Source of the DNA: Fulvimonas sp. R45 | GTDB lineage: Bacteria; Pseudomonadota; Gammaproteobacteria; Xanthomonadales; Rhodanobacteraceae | Assembly (NCBI RefSeq): GCF_030504985.1 | Contig: NZ_JASERU010000002.1 | Coordinates: forward strand, 283,464-347,463 | Direction: 5' to 3' | Length of the DNA stretch: 64,000 bases | Shown: positions 9,056-21,918 of the stretch, in pieces | Position numbering within the stretch: position 1 is the stretch's first letter | How the letters are laid out: every line of letters begins with the position of its first letter | Program-made: the position numbers and the translations under genes | Notes under the pieces: generated by a model | What the model was told of the DNA's origin: nothing | Seen by the model: only the letters and a program-made list of their open reading frames with translations | Databases searched by the model: none

Positions 9056-10035
9056 TGGACAACCGGCCCGCCACCGAACGGGAGATCGCCCGCGCCGCGG
9101 CCGACTGGTGGACGCGCCTGCGCGACCCGCAGCCGTCGGCCGAGGTGCTGGCACGCTGGCAGGCGTGGATGGAGGCCGACGCGCGCCACGCGCAGGCCTT
9201 CGAGCAGCTCAACGCGCTGGGCGAAAGCCTGCGCGCCGCCCCTGCGCCGCGGCGGCAGGAGCTGCTGGACGAATTCGCGCCGCGCGCCGCGCGCCCGTGG
9301 CGCCGGCCCCATGCGCTGGCGGCCGCCGCCGCGGTGCTGCTGGCGTTGCTGGGCGGCTGGGGCCTGTACCTGGCGCTGGACCGCGCGCCGCCGGCGCAGC
9401 GCTACGCCAGCCCGGTGGGCGAGGACCGCGAGATCCGCCTGCCGGATGGCACCGACATCGCGCTGGGCGCGGCCTCGTCGATGACCGCGCGCTACGACGC
9501 GCGCCACCGCGACGTGGCGCTGGCCGCGGGCGAGGCCTATTTCACCGTGCGCCACGAACCACGGCCGTTCGTGGTGGATGCCGGCCCGCTGCGCATCGAG
9601 GACCTGGGCACCGCCTTCAACGTGCGCCGCACCGGCGAGCGCGTCAGCGTGGCGGTGACCGAGGGCCGCGTGCGGGTGTCGCCCGCCGGCGCGGGCGCGG
9701 CCGGGCCGCTGGAGCTGGTGGCGGGCCAGCGCGCCGAATACGATCCGCATGGCGGCGCCTTGCGCGTGTCGCAGCTGGCGGCCGGCGAGGCCACGGCCTG
9801 GCGCCGGCACCAGCTGCAGTTCGTCAACGAGCCGCTGGCGATGGTGATCGCCAACGTCAACCGCTACAGCCGCCGCCCGGTGCAGCTGGCCGACCCGCGG
9901 CTGGGCCGCCTGCTGTTCACCGGGACCGTGAACACCACTAACATCGACGGCTGGATCGGCGCCCTGCCGCACGTCTTCCCGCTGCAGGTCAGCCGGTTCG
10001 CCGACCACGTGGTGCTCTCGGGCACCGGTCACTGA
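9055..10035 (+). CDS. FecR-family anti-sigma / signal relay protein
   Basis: 326 residues. The N-terminal cytoplasmic part has the DUF4880-like pattern AADWWTRLRDPQPSAEVLARWQAWMEADARH. A single membrane segment follows (ALAAAAAVLLALLGGWGLYLAL, about residues 83-104). The periplasmic part contains the FecR domain: DREIRLPDGTDIALGAASS, GEAYFTVRHEPRPFVVDAG and IEDLGTAFNVRR. The C-terminal part contacts the receptor signalling domain in this family. It overlaps the sigma gene by one base and precedes the receptor by 64 bases. Confidence 0.92.
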   Translation: MDNRPATEREIARAAADWWTRLRDPQPSAEVLARWQAWMEADARHAQAFEQLNALGESLRAAPAPRRQELLDEFAPRAARPWRRPHALAAAAAVLLALLGGWGLYLALDRAPPAQRYASPVGEDREIRLPDGTDIALGAASSMTARYDARHRDVALAAGEAYFTVRHEPRPFVVDAGPLRIEDLGTAFNVRRTGERVSVAVTEGRVRVSPAGAGAAGPLELVAGQRAEYDPHGGALRVSQLAAGEATAWRRHQLQFVNEPLAMVIANVNRYSRRPVQLADPRLGRLLFTGTVNTTNIDGWIGALPHVFPLQVSRFADHVVLSGTGH

Positions 10036-10099
10036 CGGCCGCGACGGCCGATGGCGGAGCGGGCATGGCGGTTGGACACGGGCGCCGCGGCGGGCGCGG

Positions 10100-12604
10100 A
10101 TGGGCACGATGCGGTCGAAGCGGCCCGCACGGGACGCCATGACGGCGGCCCGCGCGCGGCGCGTGGCGGGGGGCGCGGGCCTGGCGCTGGTCCTGGCGCT
10201 GGCCGTTCCCTGCGCGCGGGGCGCCGCGCCCGCACCGGCACCCGCGCCGCTGCTGTCCACGCAGACGCGCTTCGCGATCCCCGCGCAACCGCTGCCCGGG
10301 GCGTTGATGGCGCTGGGGCGGCAGGCCGACGTGCAGGTGCTGGCCGCCGGCGCCGCCGTGGCCGACCAGCGCAGCCCGGGCGCCCGCGGTGAGCTGAGCC
10401 TGTCGGCGGCGCTGGCCCGGCTGCTGGACGGCACCGGGCTGGACTACGAGGTGGTCGGCGCACGCACCGTGGTGGTGCGCCGGCGCGCGTTCGTGGCGGC
10501 GCTGCCGTTCGAGAGCCGGCTGCGCGGCGCCAAGCCGAGCGTGCCGATCGTCAGCGCGCTGGATGCCGTGCACGTCTCCGCGCTGCTGCCGGCCGACGCC
10601 GGCTTCAAGGCCGACGCCACCCGCGGCGCCACCCGCACCGACACCGACCTGGCCGACGTCCCGCAGGCGGTCAGCATCGTCACGCGCGAGCGGATGGACA
10701 CGCAGCAGGCCTTCGAGGTGGCCGACGTGGTGCGCCACGTGGCCGGCGTGGACTACGTGGACGGCTACGGCGGCGCGCCGCTGTTCCGCATCCGCGGCTT
10801 CAGCGCCGGCAACGGCATGACCGACGGCATGCCCAACGGCGTGGCGCGCGTCGAGGACCTGCCGCCGCTGATCGCGGTGGAGCGGGTGGAGGTGCTGAAG
10901 GGGCCGGAGGCGATCCTGGGCGAGGCTTCGTCGGACGACAGCTTCGGCGGCGCGGTGAACATCGTGATGAAGCGCCCGCAGGCCGAGCCGGTGCGGCGGA
11001 TGACGTTCTCGGCCGGCCGCTACGACGGCACCCGGCTGGGCTTCGACTTCGCCGGTGCGCTGGACGCGCAGGGGCGGCTGGCCTACCGGCTGGTGGCCGC
11101 GGGCAACGACGCCCACCGCACCGCCCAGGGCTACCGCGGCCGGCGCAGCGGCTACCTGGCGCCGTCGATCGCCTGGCGCGACGGGTCCACGCGCCTGCTG
11201 CTGGGCGCCGAATACCTGGACAACCGGGTGCCGGTGCCCGACCACGTGGTGCTGCTCGGCGAGTCGCCCGAATCGCCGCTGTCCGGCAATTATTCGCTGG
11301 CGCAGGCGTCGCCGTTCGGCGTACTGGCCGGCAATGCGGACGACCACGCGCGTTTCCGCACCCGGCGCGTCTACTACATGGCCGAGCAGGGCCTGGAGGC
11401 GGGCTGGAGCCTGCGCAGCCGCGGCCAGTACGTGAGCCAGCGCGACAGCGGCCAGGCCTGGGCCTTCCTGCACGCGGACCGGTCCGGCCAGGCCGACGTG
11501 CAGGCCAGCGCCTACCGCTACGCGGACGCGTTCTACACGCTGCAGAACGAGCTGGCGGGGCATGTCGAGCAGGGCGCGCTGACGCACGACCTGCTGTTCG
11601 GCTTCGACTACGCGCACACCCGCGAAGGCGGCGGCGCGGGCGGCGGCGTCAGCATGGTGAAGACCAGCACGGTGCATGCCTACGACCTGTTCGCCGGCGG
11701 CTCGCTGCCTTCGGCGCGGGTCGCGGCGCAATCGCCCGACACGGTAAGCGCGTTGGGCGGTTCGTGGTCCGTCCGCGAGGGCCTGTTCGCGCAGGACCAG
11801 GTGGCCCTGGGCGAATCCTGGGACGTGCTGGCGGCGCTGCGGCGCACCCGCTGGCGGCTCGCCGGCAGCGGCCCCGCCGCCGCGCCGCCACAGCGGCGCG
11901 CGATCTGGGTGCCGCGGCTGGGCGTGGTGTACAAGCCGGGCCCGGCGCTGTCGCTGTACGCCTCCAGCGCCACCGGCTTCCAGGCCAGCGCGCTGCTGGG
12001 CGAGGACGGCCGGCCGTTGCCGCCGTCGGTGTCGCGGCAGCTGGAAGCGGGCGCGCGCCTCGAGCTGTTCGACCATCGCGCGCGGCTGAGCGTGGCCGGC
12101 TACCGCATCCGGCTCGACCACAGCGTGGAGCAGGTATCGCCCGACCCGCCGTACTTCGCCACGCCCGGTCCGGGCCAGACCCACCACGGCCTGGAGCTCG
12201 AGTTCGAGGGCCAGCCGTTGCCGGGCCTGGACCTGTCCGCCAACGCCACCACCGCCACCATCCGCAACCGGGACGGCAGCCTGCCGCTCGCGGCGCCGCG
12301 GCGCAGCTTCAACCTGTGGGCCAGCTACCGCTTCCAGCACGCGCCGCTCGAGGACTGGAGCGTGGCCGGCGGACTGTTCGCGCGCAGCCGCAGCCTGGGC
12401 CGCGCCGCCGACGGCGCGTATTTCGACATCCCTGGCCAGGCCAGCGTCGAGCTCAACGTGAGCTGGCACATGCGGCGCTGGCAGCTGACGCTGGGCGCGA
12501 AGAACCTGTTCGCGCGCACGCTGTACGCGGTCGACGCCAACCAGGCCTTCGTGCCGCTGCGCGAGGGACGGGTGGTGCGGTTCAGCGGCACCTACGACTT
12601 CTGA
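10100..12604 (+). CDS. TonB-dependent siderophore-type receptor with N-terminal signalling (STN) domain
   Basis: 834 residues from the first ATG; ATG at 10139 (MTAARARRVAG...) gives a more normal signal peptide and may be the true start. After the signal peptide comes an STN domain (about residues 55-130: FAIPAQPLPGALMALGRQAD, LSAALARLLDGTGLDYE), then the plug (VPQAVSIVTRERMDTQQAF, FRIRGFSAGNGMTDGMPNG, VERVEVLKGPEAILG) and a 22-strand barrel ending in VVRFSGTYDF. The plug motifs are those of ferric-siderophore receptors of the FhuE/FpvA type. The STN domain fits control by the sigma and FecR genes immediately upstream. The actual ligand is unknown. Confidence 0.92.
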   Translation: MGTMRSKRPARDAMTAARARRVAGGAGLALVLALAVPCARGAAPAPAPAPLLSTQTRFAIPAQPLPGALMALGRQADVQVLAAGAAVADQRSPGARGELSLSAALARLLDGTGLDYEVVGARTVVVRRRAFVAALPFESRLRGAKPSVPIVSALDAVHVSALLPADAGFKADATRGATRTDTDLADVPQAVSIVTRERMDTQQAFEVADVVRHVAGVDYVDGYGGAPLFRIRGFSAGNGMTDGMPNGVARVEDLPPLIAVERVEVLKGPEAILGEASSDDSFGGAVNIVMKRPQAEPVRRMTFSAGRYDGTRLGFDFAGALDAQGRLAYRLVAAGNDAHRTAQGYRGRRSGYLAPSIAWRDGSTRLLLGAEYLDNRVPVPDHVVLLGESPESPLSGNYSLAQASPFGVLAGNADDHARFRTRRVYYMAEQGLEAGWSLRSRGQYVSQRDSGQAWAFLHADRSGQADVQASAYRYADAFYTLQNELAGHVEQGALTHDLLFGFDYAHTREGGGAGGGVSMVKTSTVHAYDLFAGGSLPSARVAAQSPDTVSALGGSWSVREGLFAQDQVALGESWDVLAALRRTRWRLAGSGPAAAPPQRRAIWVPRLGVVYKPGPALSLYASSATGFQASALLGEDGRPLPPSVSRQLEAGARLELFDHRARLSVAGYRIRLDHSVEQVSPDPPYFATPGPGQTHHGLELEFEGQPLPGLDLSANATTATIRNRDGSLPLAAPRRSFNLWASYRFQHAPLEDWSVAGGLFARSRSLGRAADGAYFDIPGQASVELNVSWHMRRWQLTLGAKNLFARTLYAVDANQAFVPLREGRVVRFSGTYDF

Positions 12605-12606
12605 CC

Positions 12607-13470
12607 CTAGCCGGCGGCGAGCAGGCCGGGCGCGTGGCGCGGCGGATCCGCGGGCGCCTGGGCGGGCGTCGCGGCCGGGGCCTGCATGCGCTGGCGCAGC
12701 GGGTCGCGGAAGGCGTCGAGGAAGGCGCGGCAAGCCTCGCGGCGGAAGGCCTCGCGTTGTCGCCCGGCACGGCGGTCCGGCGGCGGGGTTTCCCGCGCGC
12801 CGAGCGTGTCCAACTGCACGCAGGGCAGGCGGTGCCACGCGGCCAGTTCGCGCAGCAGCGACAGCAGCAGCTCGCGCGGCTGCAGGCCGTGGCTGCCGCG
12901 CAGGAAGTCGCCCGCGGCGGCGGTGTCCAGGTGCGGGCTGGCGCCCTGCATCGCGCCGACCAGCAGGCCCTCACCGCCGCCGAAGGTCAGGGCGCAGGCG
13001 GCCAGCGGTTCGCGTTCGTCGTTCAGCAGCAGCAGGGCCAGCTCGCCGGTCCCGGCCCGTGCCGGCTTGCGCAGGTGCAGGTGGACCGGCGCGCTGCCGT
13101 CCGGGCGCAGCGTGGCCAGGCGCACGTCGTGCCCGCGCAGCACCCGATCCCGCAGCCGGGCGGGGAAGCGCCGCTGCACGAAGTCGTAGTGCGCGGCCAC
13201 CACGCGCTGCCGCGCCGCGGGCCCCAAGCGCGCGGCGATGCAGGGCCGGTGCCAGCGTTCGTACAGCCGCGGATCGACCTGCGCGGCGCGGCGCAGGGCC
13301 TCGCCCTCGTCCACCGTGCGCAGCCAGCGCGTCTGCCCGGGGCGCAGCCAGTGCAGCAGCCGCCATGCCGTGCGCCAACTGCGCTCGCCGCAGGCCAGGC
13401 GCAGCGACCAGCGGCGGTGCAGCGCTTCCACCCACAGCGCATGCGCGGGTCGCGGTTCCCTGCCGTCCAT
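12607..13470 (-). CDS. DUF535 (VirK/YbjX family) protein
   Basis: 287 residues from ATG at 13470, chosen because AAGGGCGA lies 5 bases upstream; an ATG at 13509 would add 13 residues. The protein is cytoplasmic with no signal peptide. It fits DUF535: an N-terminal helical part (RTAWRLLHWLRPGQ), DPRLYERWHRPCIA, HYDFVQRRFP, and the conserved GEGLLVGAMQGA in the C-terminal part. VirK/YbjX proteins are linked to virulence and to resistance to host peptides in enterics, but no biochemical activity is established. The gene runs convergently with the receptor and ends 2 bases from it, so it is not in the same operon. Function here is unknown. Confidence 0.72.
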   Translation of the reverse strand: MDGREPRPAHALWVEALHRRWSLRLACGERSWRTAWRLLHWLRPGQTRWLRTVDEGEALRRAAQVDPRLYERWHRPCIAARLGPAARQRVVAAHYDFVQRRFPARLRDRVLRGHDVRLATLRPDGSAPVHLHLRKPARAGTGELALLLLNDEREPLAACALTFGGGEGLLVGAMQGASPHLDTAAAGDFLRGSHGLQPRELLLSLLRELAAWHRLPCVQLDTLGARETPPPDRRAGRQREAFRREACRAFLDAFRDPLRQRMQAPAATPAQAPADPPRHAPGLLAAG

Positions 13471-13567
13471 CGGTTCGCCCTTTCGTGCCCAGTTGCTCCC
13501 ATGACGCACGGGCGGGCGGTTTTTGAAACGCGGCGGGCCACCGGCCGGCGGCCCGCCGCGTCGGCCA

Positions 13568-16063
<2,496 letters not shown>

Positions 16064-16128
16064 GGGGACTCTCCGAGAAAATGTTGCGTTGCAGCGAGGC
16101 CAAGGTACGACCTCGCATGGCATTGGTC

Positions 16129-16150
16129 AATGGACGTCTATACGTCCATT
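16129..16150 (-). promoter_or_regulatory. 22-bp inverted repeat, candidate operator of the receptor gene
   Basis: Perfect arms AATGGACGT (16129-16137) and ACGTCCATT (16142-16150) separated by CTAT. It lies 66 bases upstream of the receptor start on the minus strand, where an operator or promoter is expected. Read as two adjacent 8-mers it is GGACGTCT-ATACGTCC, with ACGT centres exactly 8 bp apart, similar to the tandem 8-bp met boxes (AGACGTCT) bound by MetJ. The match is imperfect and the regulator is not known. Confidence 0.5.
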
Positions 16151-16255
16151 CCTGCATAAGCAAACGACTCGACAGATCCAGGGCGGGCGCCGCCGCCGTA
16201 CGGCTCCCTCGGTTCAGGCTACTCTGGCGGCTGGTGCGTGCCAACCGCGGGCGCA

Positions 16256-16283
16256 TTGAAATCCGTGGCTTCGCCTCGATAAT
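16256..16283 (+). promoter_or_regulatory. Sigma-70-type promoter before the FmdB-like gene
   Basis: TTGAAA (16256-16261) and GATAAT (16278-16283) with a 16-base spacer. Five of six bases match the consensus in each box. It lies 42 bases before the ATG at 16325 and would drive the FmdB-like gene and possibly genes beyond. Confidence 0.55.
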
Positions 16284-16324
16284 GGCCGCGGAAAGTATCG
16301 GGGCCTGCGCCCGGAGTTGTACGA

Positions 16325-16636
16325 ATGCCCATCTACGAATTCGAATGCGCCCAGTGCGGCCACCGCTTCGACCGCCTGCAGAAACTGTCCGACCCCGACC
16401 CCGCGGCCTGTCCCGCCTGCGGCGCGCCGCGGGTGCAGCGGCGGGTGAGCGCGCCGTCGTTCCGGCTGGCCGGCGGCGGCTGGTACGAGACGGACTTCAA
16501 GAAGGACGGCGACCGCAAGCGCAACCTCGCCGGCGACGCCGCCGCGTCCACGAAGGACGGGCCGGCTGCGACAGCCCCGGCCCCGGCCCCGGCGCCTGCA
16601 GCGGCGCCGGCGCCCGGGCCTGCGAAGGGTGATTGA
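16325..16636 (+). CDS. FmdB-family zinc-ribbon protein
   Basis: 103 residues. The N-terminal half is a FmdB-type zinc ribbon: MPIYEFECAQCGHRFDRLQK with CAQC, then CPACG, then a core ending VSAPSFRLAGGGWYETDFKK. The C-terminal 30 residues are an alanine-proline low-complexity tail. Members were first named as putative regulators of formamidase and amidase genes, but the role of these small proteins is not established. A gene of this type just ahead of aspS is common in related bacteria. Start fits the upstream promoter. Confidence 0.88.
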   Translation: MPIYEFECAQCGHRFDRLQKLSDPDPAACPACGAPRVQRRVSAPSFRLAGGGWYETDFKKDGDRKRNLAGDAAASTKDGPAATAPAPAPAPAAAPAPGPAKGD

Positions 16637-16715
16637 GCGGCCCGGGCGGCGGGAAGGCGTATCCATCCGCCCGGCCCGCCGCTACCTTGACGATGCCATG
16701 ACCAGGAGGGGTGCC

Positions 16716-17231
16716 ATGAACATCTGGACGAAAATGGCGGCCGTCGCCGCCGGCGTGCTGCTGGCCGGCGCCTGTCTCGCGCCGCGCGCCGCGCTGGCCG
16801 GGCGCCACGGCGACCGCAACCAGGAAGTCTATTGCGCCAGCAGCGACAGCCGGGGCACGCGCTGCCAGATGCCGTGGCGGGATTCGGCGCTCGCCCGGCA
16901 GATGTCCGATGCCGCCTGCATCAAGGGGCGGACCTGGGGCAGCGATCCCTACACCGTGTGGGTCAAGGGCGGCTGCCGCGCCAATTTCCGCGACGCCCGC
17001 GGCGGCTACGACCGCCCCGGCCGTGACGACCGCGAGGTCTACTGCGCCAGCAACGACAACCGCGGCACGCGCTGCCGCATGCCCTGGCGCCATTCCGAGC
17101 TGTCGCGGCAGATGTCCAAGGCCGCCTGCGTCGAAGGACGGACCTGGGGCAGCGACCCTTACAGCGTGTGGGTCAAGAACGGTTGCCGCGGGCAATTCCG
17201 CGAGGCCCGCGGCGGCCGCCCGCGCTGGTAG
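16716..17231 (+). CDS. Secreted DUF3011 protein with two repeats
   Basis: 171 residues from ATG at 16716, preceded by AGGAGGGG; an ATG at 16698 is also in frame but has no binding site. Signal peptide residues 1-28 ending in PRAALAG. The mature part is two copies of about 60 residues with the pattern EVYCAS-RGTRC-MPW-RQMS-AAC-GRTWGSDPY-VWVK-GCR, that is, two DUF3011 domains each with four cysteines, separated by a short Gly/Arg/Asp linker. The cysteines probably form disulfides in the periplasm. DUF3011 is found mostly in Lysobacterales and has no known function. Confidence 0.85.
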   Translation: MNIWTKMAAVAAGVLLAGACLAPRAALAGRHGDRNQEVYCASSDSRGTRCQMPWRDSALARQMSDAACIKGRTWGSDPYTVWVKGGCRANFRDARGGYDRPGRDDREVYCASNDNRGTRCRMPWRHSELSRQMSKAACVEGRTWGSDPYSVWVKNGCRGQFREARGGRPRW

Positions 17232-17339
17232 GCCGGCCGCCGGAGGCGCGGCGCACTGCGCCGGGGGATGTCGCCGTGATGCTAAGATTCGCGGCCTTTC
17301 CCCCGTTTCCCAAGGGCGCCCGCCCGGAGTTCCAAGCGC

Positions 17340-19103
<1,764 letters not shown>

Positions 19104-19118
19104 ACGCCCGCGGCATTT

Positions 19119-19262
19119 CCTTCTCCCCTGCGGGGAGAAGGTGGCCCGAAGGGTCGGATGAGGGGCGGGTGCTTGCGGCGAGATTGGGTGGGGCGAGGCT
19201 TTGTAGCTCCATCATCGCAAGATTGGCCCCTCACCCCAGCCCTCTCCCCGGAGGGGAGAGGG
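19119..19262. repeat. Two-hairpin intergenic repeat
   Basis: Left hairpin CCTTCTCCCC (19119-19128), loop TGC, GGGGAGAAGG (19132-19141). Right hairpin CCCTCTCCCC (19240-19249), loop GGA, GGGGAGAGGG (19253-19262). Between them run GGTCGGATGAGGGG and GCCCCTCACCCCAG as inner inverted parts. It fills the gap between aspS and the hydrolase gene. It is the same class as the element embedded in cobC-cobQ. Confidence 0.85.
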
Positions 19263-19282
19263 AGCAAAGAGCACGCTGACCG

Positions 19283-19918
19283 ATGCCCGAACACATCATC
19301 CTGTTGCACGGCCTGTGGATGCGCGGCTTCGCACTGGGCATGCTGCATCGGCGGCTGATCGCCGAGGGCTTCCGCGTGCACCGCTTCGACTACATGAGCG
19401 TGGCGGCGACGCAGGAGCACATCCTCAAGCGCCTGCACGCGCGCATGAACGAGTGCGGGCCCGCGCCGGTGCACCTGGTCGGCCACAGCCTGGGCGGCCT
19501 GCTGGCCCTGCGCGCCTGCGCGGGCGAGGCCGCGCTGCCGCCGGGGCGCATCGCCTGCCTCGGTTCGCCGCTCAGGGGCAGCATCACGGCGCGGCGCTTC
19601 GCCGGGCTGGGGCGCGGCGGCGAGGTGCTGCTGGGCCACAACCGCGAATTGCTGGAACACGGCTTCGAGCGCTGGGACGGCCCGCGCGAGCTGGGCGTGA
19701 TCGCCGGACGCATGCCGCTGGGCCTGGGCTCGATGCTGGTGCAGGTGGACGGCGAACACGACGGTACCGTGGCGGTGGCGGAAACCCGCCTGCCGGGCCT
19801 GGCCGACCACTGCGTGGTGGAGACCAGCCACACCGGCCTGCTGTTCTCGCCCGAGGTGGCGCGGCTGGTGGCCGGGTTCCTGCGCACGGGGCGGTTTGCC
19901 GCCGCCGGGGGCGATTGA
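19283..19918 (+). CDS. Alpha/beta hydrolase, lipase-like
   Basis: 211 residues. The start of the fold is [10 protein letters not shown]. The nucleophile is Ser69 in GHSLGG, with Asp160 (DGEHDGTV) and His183 (TSHTGLLF) as likely remaining triad members. There is no signal peptide, so it is cytoplasmic. It resembles PGAP1-like or lipase-type small hydrolases; the substrate cannot be named. It lies between aspS and yebC and starts 20 bases after a hairpin repeat. Confidence 0.8.
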   Translation: MPEHIILLHGLWMRGFALGMLHRRLIAEGFRVHRFDYMSVAATQEHILKRLHARMNECGPAPVHLVGHSLGGLLALRACAGEAALPPGRIACLGSPLRGSITARRFAGLGRGGEVLLGHNRELLEHGFERWDGPRELGVIAGRMPLGLGSMLVQVDGEHDGTVAVAETRLPGLADHCVVETSHTGLLFSPEVARLVAGFLRTGRFAAAGGD

Positions 19919-19958
19919 AGTAAAATCGCCCGCTTGTCCACAGTTCAGGTTGCCAGCC

Positions 19959-20672
19959 ATGGGTAGAGGCCCGTCCATCGAAGGCCGCAAGAACGCCGAA
20001 GACGCCAAGCGCGCCAAGGTGTTCACCAAGCTGATCCGCGAGATCACCGTCGCCACCCGCGCCGGCGTGGCCGATCCCGCGCTCAACCCGCGCCTGCGCG
20101 CGGCGGTGGACAAGGCGCTGGCGGCGAACATGCCCAAGGACACCATCGAGCGCGCGATCAAGCGCGGCTCGGGCGCCGACGGCGCCGGCGAGGAGATGCG
20201 CTACGAGGGCTACGGCCCGGGCGGCGTGGCGCTGATCATCGACTGCTTCACCGACAACCCCACCCGCACCGTGGCCGACGTGCGCCATGCGCTGTCCAAG
20301 CACGGCGGCAACCTGGGCACCTCCGGCTCGGTGGCGTTCCAGTTCACCCGCTGCGGCGAGCTGGTGTTCGCCACCGGCGGCGACGAGGCGGCCGAGGAGA
20401 AGGTGCTGGAAGCGGCGTTGGAGGCCGGCGCCGACGACGTGGTGAACGAGCACGGCGAAAGCACCGTGCTGTGCGCGCCGGAGAGCTTCGAGGCGGTGCA
20501 GCAGGCGCTGTCCGCCGCGGGCCTGGAGGCCGAGCACGCCGGCGTGGGCATGCGCCCCAACAACCGCGTGCCGGTGCCCGGCGACGCCGCCGAGGCGCTC
20601 GCCGCCCTGCTGGACAAGCTGGACGCCCTGGACGACGTCAGCGAGGTCTACCACAACGCCCTGCTGCCGTGA
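19959..20672 (+). CDS. yebC: YebC/TACO1-family protein
   Basis: 237 residues from [20 protein letters not shown]; the frame is open further upstream but only this ATG gives the family N-terminus. Landmarks include [43 protein letters not shown] and [12 protein letters not shown]. YebC proteins bind DNA as regulators in some bacteria; recent work links them to relief of ribosome stalling at proline stretches. The gene precedes ruvC in many gammaproteobacteria, as here. TAAAAT at 19921-19926 may be a -10 box, but no clear -35 was seen. Confidence 0.95.
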   Translation: MGRGPSIEGRKNAEDAKRAKVFTKLIREITVATRAGVADPALNPRLRAAVDKALAANMPKDTIERAIKRGSGADGAGEEMRYEGYGPGGVALIIDCFTDNPTRTVADVRHALSKHGGNLGTSGSVAFQFTRCGELVFATGGDEAAEEKVLEAALEAGADDVVNEHGESTVLCAPESFEAVQQALSAAGLEAEHAGVGMRPNNRVPVPGDAAEALAALLDKLDALDDVSEVYHNALLP

Positions 20673-20755
20673 TGCAGGCGCGCGCGGGACAGCGGGAATA
20701 GGGGCTCCGCGGAACGGGCGGCATCGAGGCCGCCCGTCCCGGTTCCCGCCCAGCC

Positions 20756-21310
20756 ATGACGACACCGATTCCAGCCTCCGCCGCGCCGCCCGTGCGCATC
20801 CTCGGCATCGACCCGGGCAGCCAGCGCACCGGGGTGGGCATCATCGACGTCGACGCGCGCGGCCGGCTGACGCACGTCTTCCACGGCACGCTCGCGGTGG
20901 CGGGCGAGGCCAGCTTCCCGCTGCGCCTGAAACGCATTTTTGACGAGCTGGGTGACATCATCGCCGCCCATCGTCCGGTGGAGTGCGGGGTCGAGCGCGT
21001 GTTCATGGCGCGCAATGCCGACTCCGCCCTGAAACTGGGCCAGGCGCGCGGGGCGGCGATCTGCGCGGTGGTCGGCCAGGGGATCGTGGTGCACGAATAC
21101 GCAGCGACGGAAGTGAAGCAGGCCGTGGTCGGCAGCGGCCGCGGCGACAAGGCGCAGGTACAGCACATGGTCGGCGTGCTGCTGGGCCTGAAGGGGCCGC
21201 TGCAGGCCGACGCCGCCGACGCGCTGGCGATCGCGGTGACGCACGCGCACACGCGCGCCAGCCTGGGCCGCGCGGGCATCCCGCGCGGGGCCTGGAGGCG
21301 GGGCCGGTGA
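20756..21310 (+). CDS. ruvC: Holliday junction endonuclease RuvC
   Basis: 184 residues. The acidic active-site residues are visible in [18 protein letters not shown] and [15 protein letters not shown]. RuvC resolves Holliday junctions moved by RuvAB. The stop overlaps the GTG start of ruvA by 4 bases (GTGA), so the two are coupled. The N-terminus is about 12 residues longer than usual ([13 protein letters not shown] before RILGIDPG). Confidence 0.97.
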   Translation: MTTPIPASAAPPVRILGIDPGSQRTGVGIIDVDARGRLTHVFHGTLAVAGEASFPLRLKRIFDELGDIIAAHRPVECGVERVFMARNADSALKLGQARGAAICAVVGQGIVVHEYAATEVKQAVVGSGRGDKAQVQHMVGVLLGLKGPLQADAADALAIAVTHAHTRASLGRAGIPRGAWRRGR

Positions 21311-21918
21311 TCGGCCGCCTGCGCGGCATCCTGGCGTCCAAGCAGCCGCCGTGGCTGCTGGTGGACGTGGGCGGCGTCGGCTACGAGCTGGAAGCGCCGA
21401 TGTCCACCATCTACGACCTGCCGCCGGTCGGCAAGGAAGTGGTCCTGCTCACCCACTACGCGGTGAAGGAGGACAGCGTGGCGCTGTACGGCTTCCTGCA
21501 CGAGTCCGAGCGCGCGCTGTTCCGCAACCTGCAGAAGGTGTCCGGCATCGGCGCCAAGATCGCGCTGGCGGTGCTGTCGGGCGTGTCGGTCGACCACTTC
21601 GCGCGGCTGGTGCAGGCCGGCGACGTGGTGGCGCTGACCAAGATCCCCGGCATCGGCAAGAAGACCGCCGAGCGCATCGTGGTGGAGCTGCGCGACCGCG
21701 TGGACGGCCTCGGCGCCGGCGCGCCGGGCGTGGCCGGCAAGGCGGCCGGCGCGCCGCTGGACGCGGTGGGCGAGGCCACGGTGGCGCTGCAGCAGCTCGG
21801 CTACAAGCCGGCCGAGGTGGCCCGGCTGGTGCAGAAGGTGGCCGCCGACGGCGACGCCGCCGAGGCGATCATCCGCAAGGCGTTGCGCGTGGCCCTGGGC
21901 GGCCAGGTGCCCGCATGA
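21307..21918 (+). CDS. ruvA: Holliday junction-binding protein RuvA
   Basis: 203 residues starting with GTG that overlaps the ruvC stop. Domain I (residues 1-65), domain II with two helix-hairpin-helix motifs ([15 protein letters not shown] and [18 protein letters not shown]), a flexible Ala/Gly linker, and domain III that contacts RuvB ([17 protein letters not shown]). The stop overlaps the start of the first kup gene (ATGA). Confidence 0.97.
   Translation: MIGRLRGILASKQPPWLLVDVGGVGYELEAPMSTIYDLPPVGKEVVLLTHYAVKEDSVALYGFLHESERALFRNLQKVSGIGAKIALAVLSGVSVDHFARLVQAGDVVALTKIPGIGKKTAERIVVELRDRVDGLGAGAPGVAGKAAGAPLDAVGEATVALQQLGYKPAEVARLVQKVAADGDAAEAIIRKALRVALGGQVPA

Noticed and set aside
9989..12838. 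949-codon minus-strand frame opposite the STN receptor
   Set aside because: A shadow of the receptor gene, with no signal peptide or domain and with biased composition.
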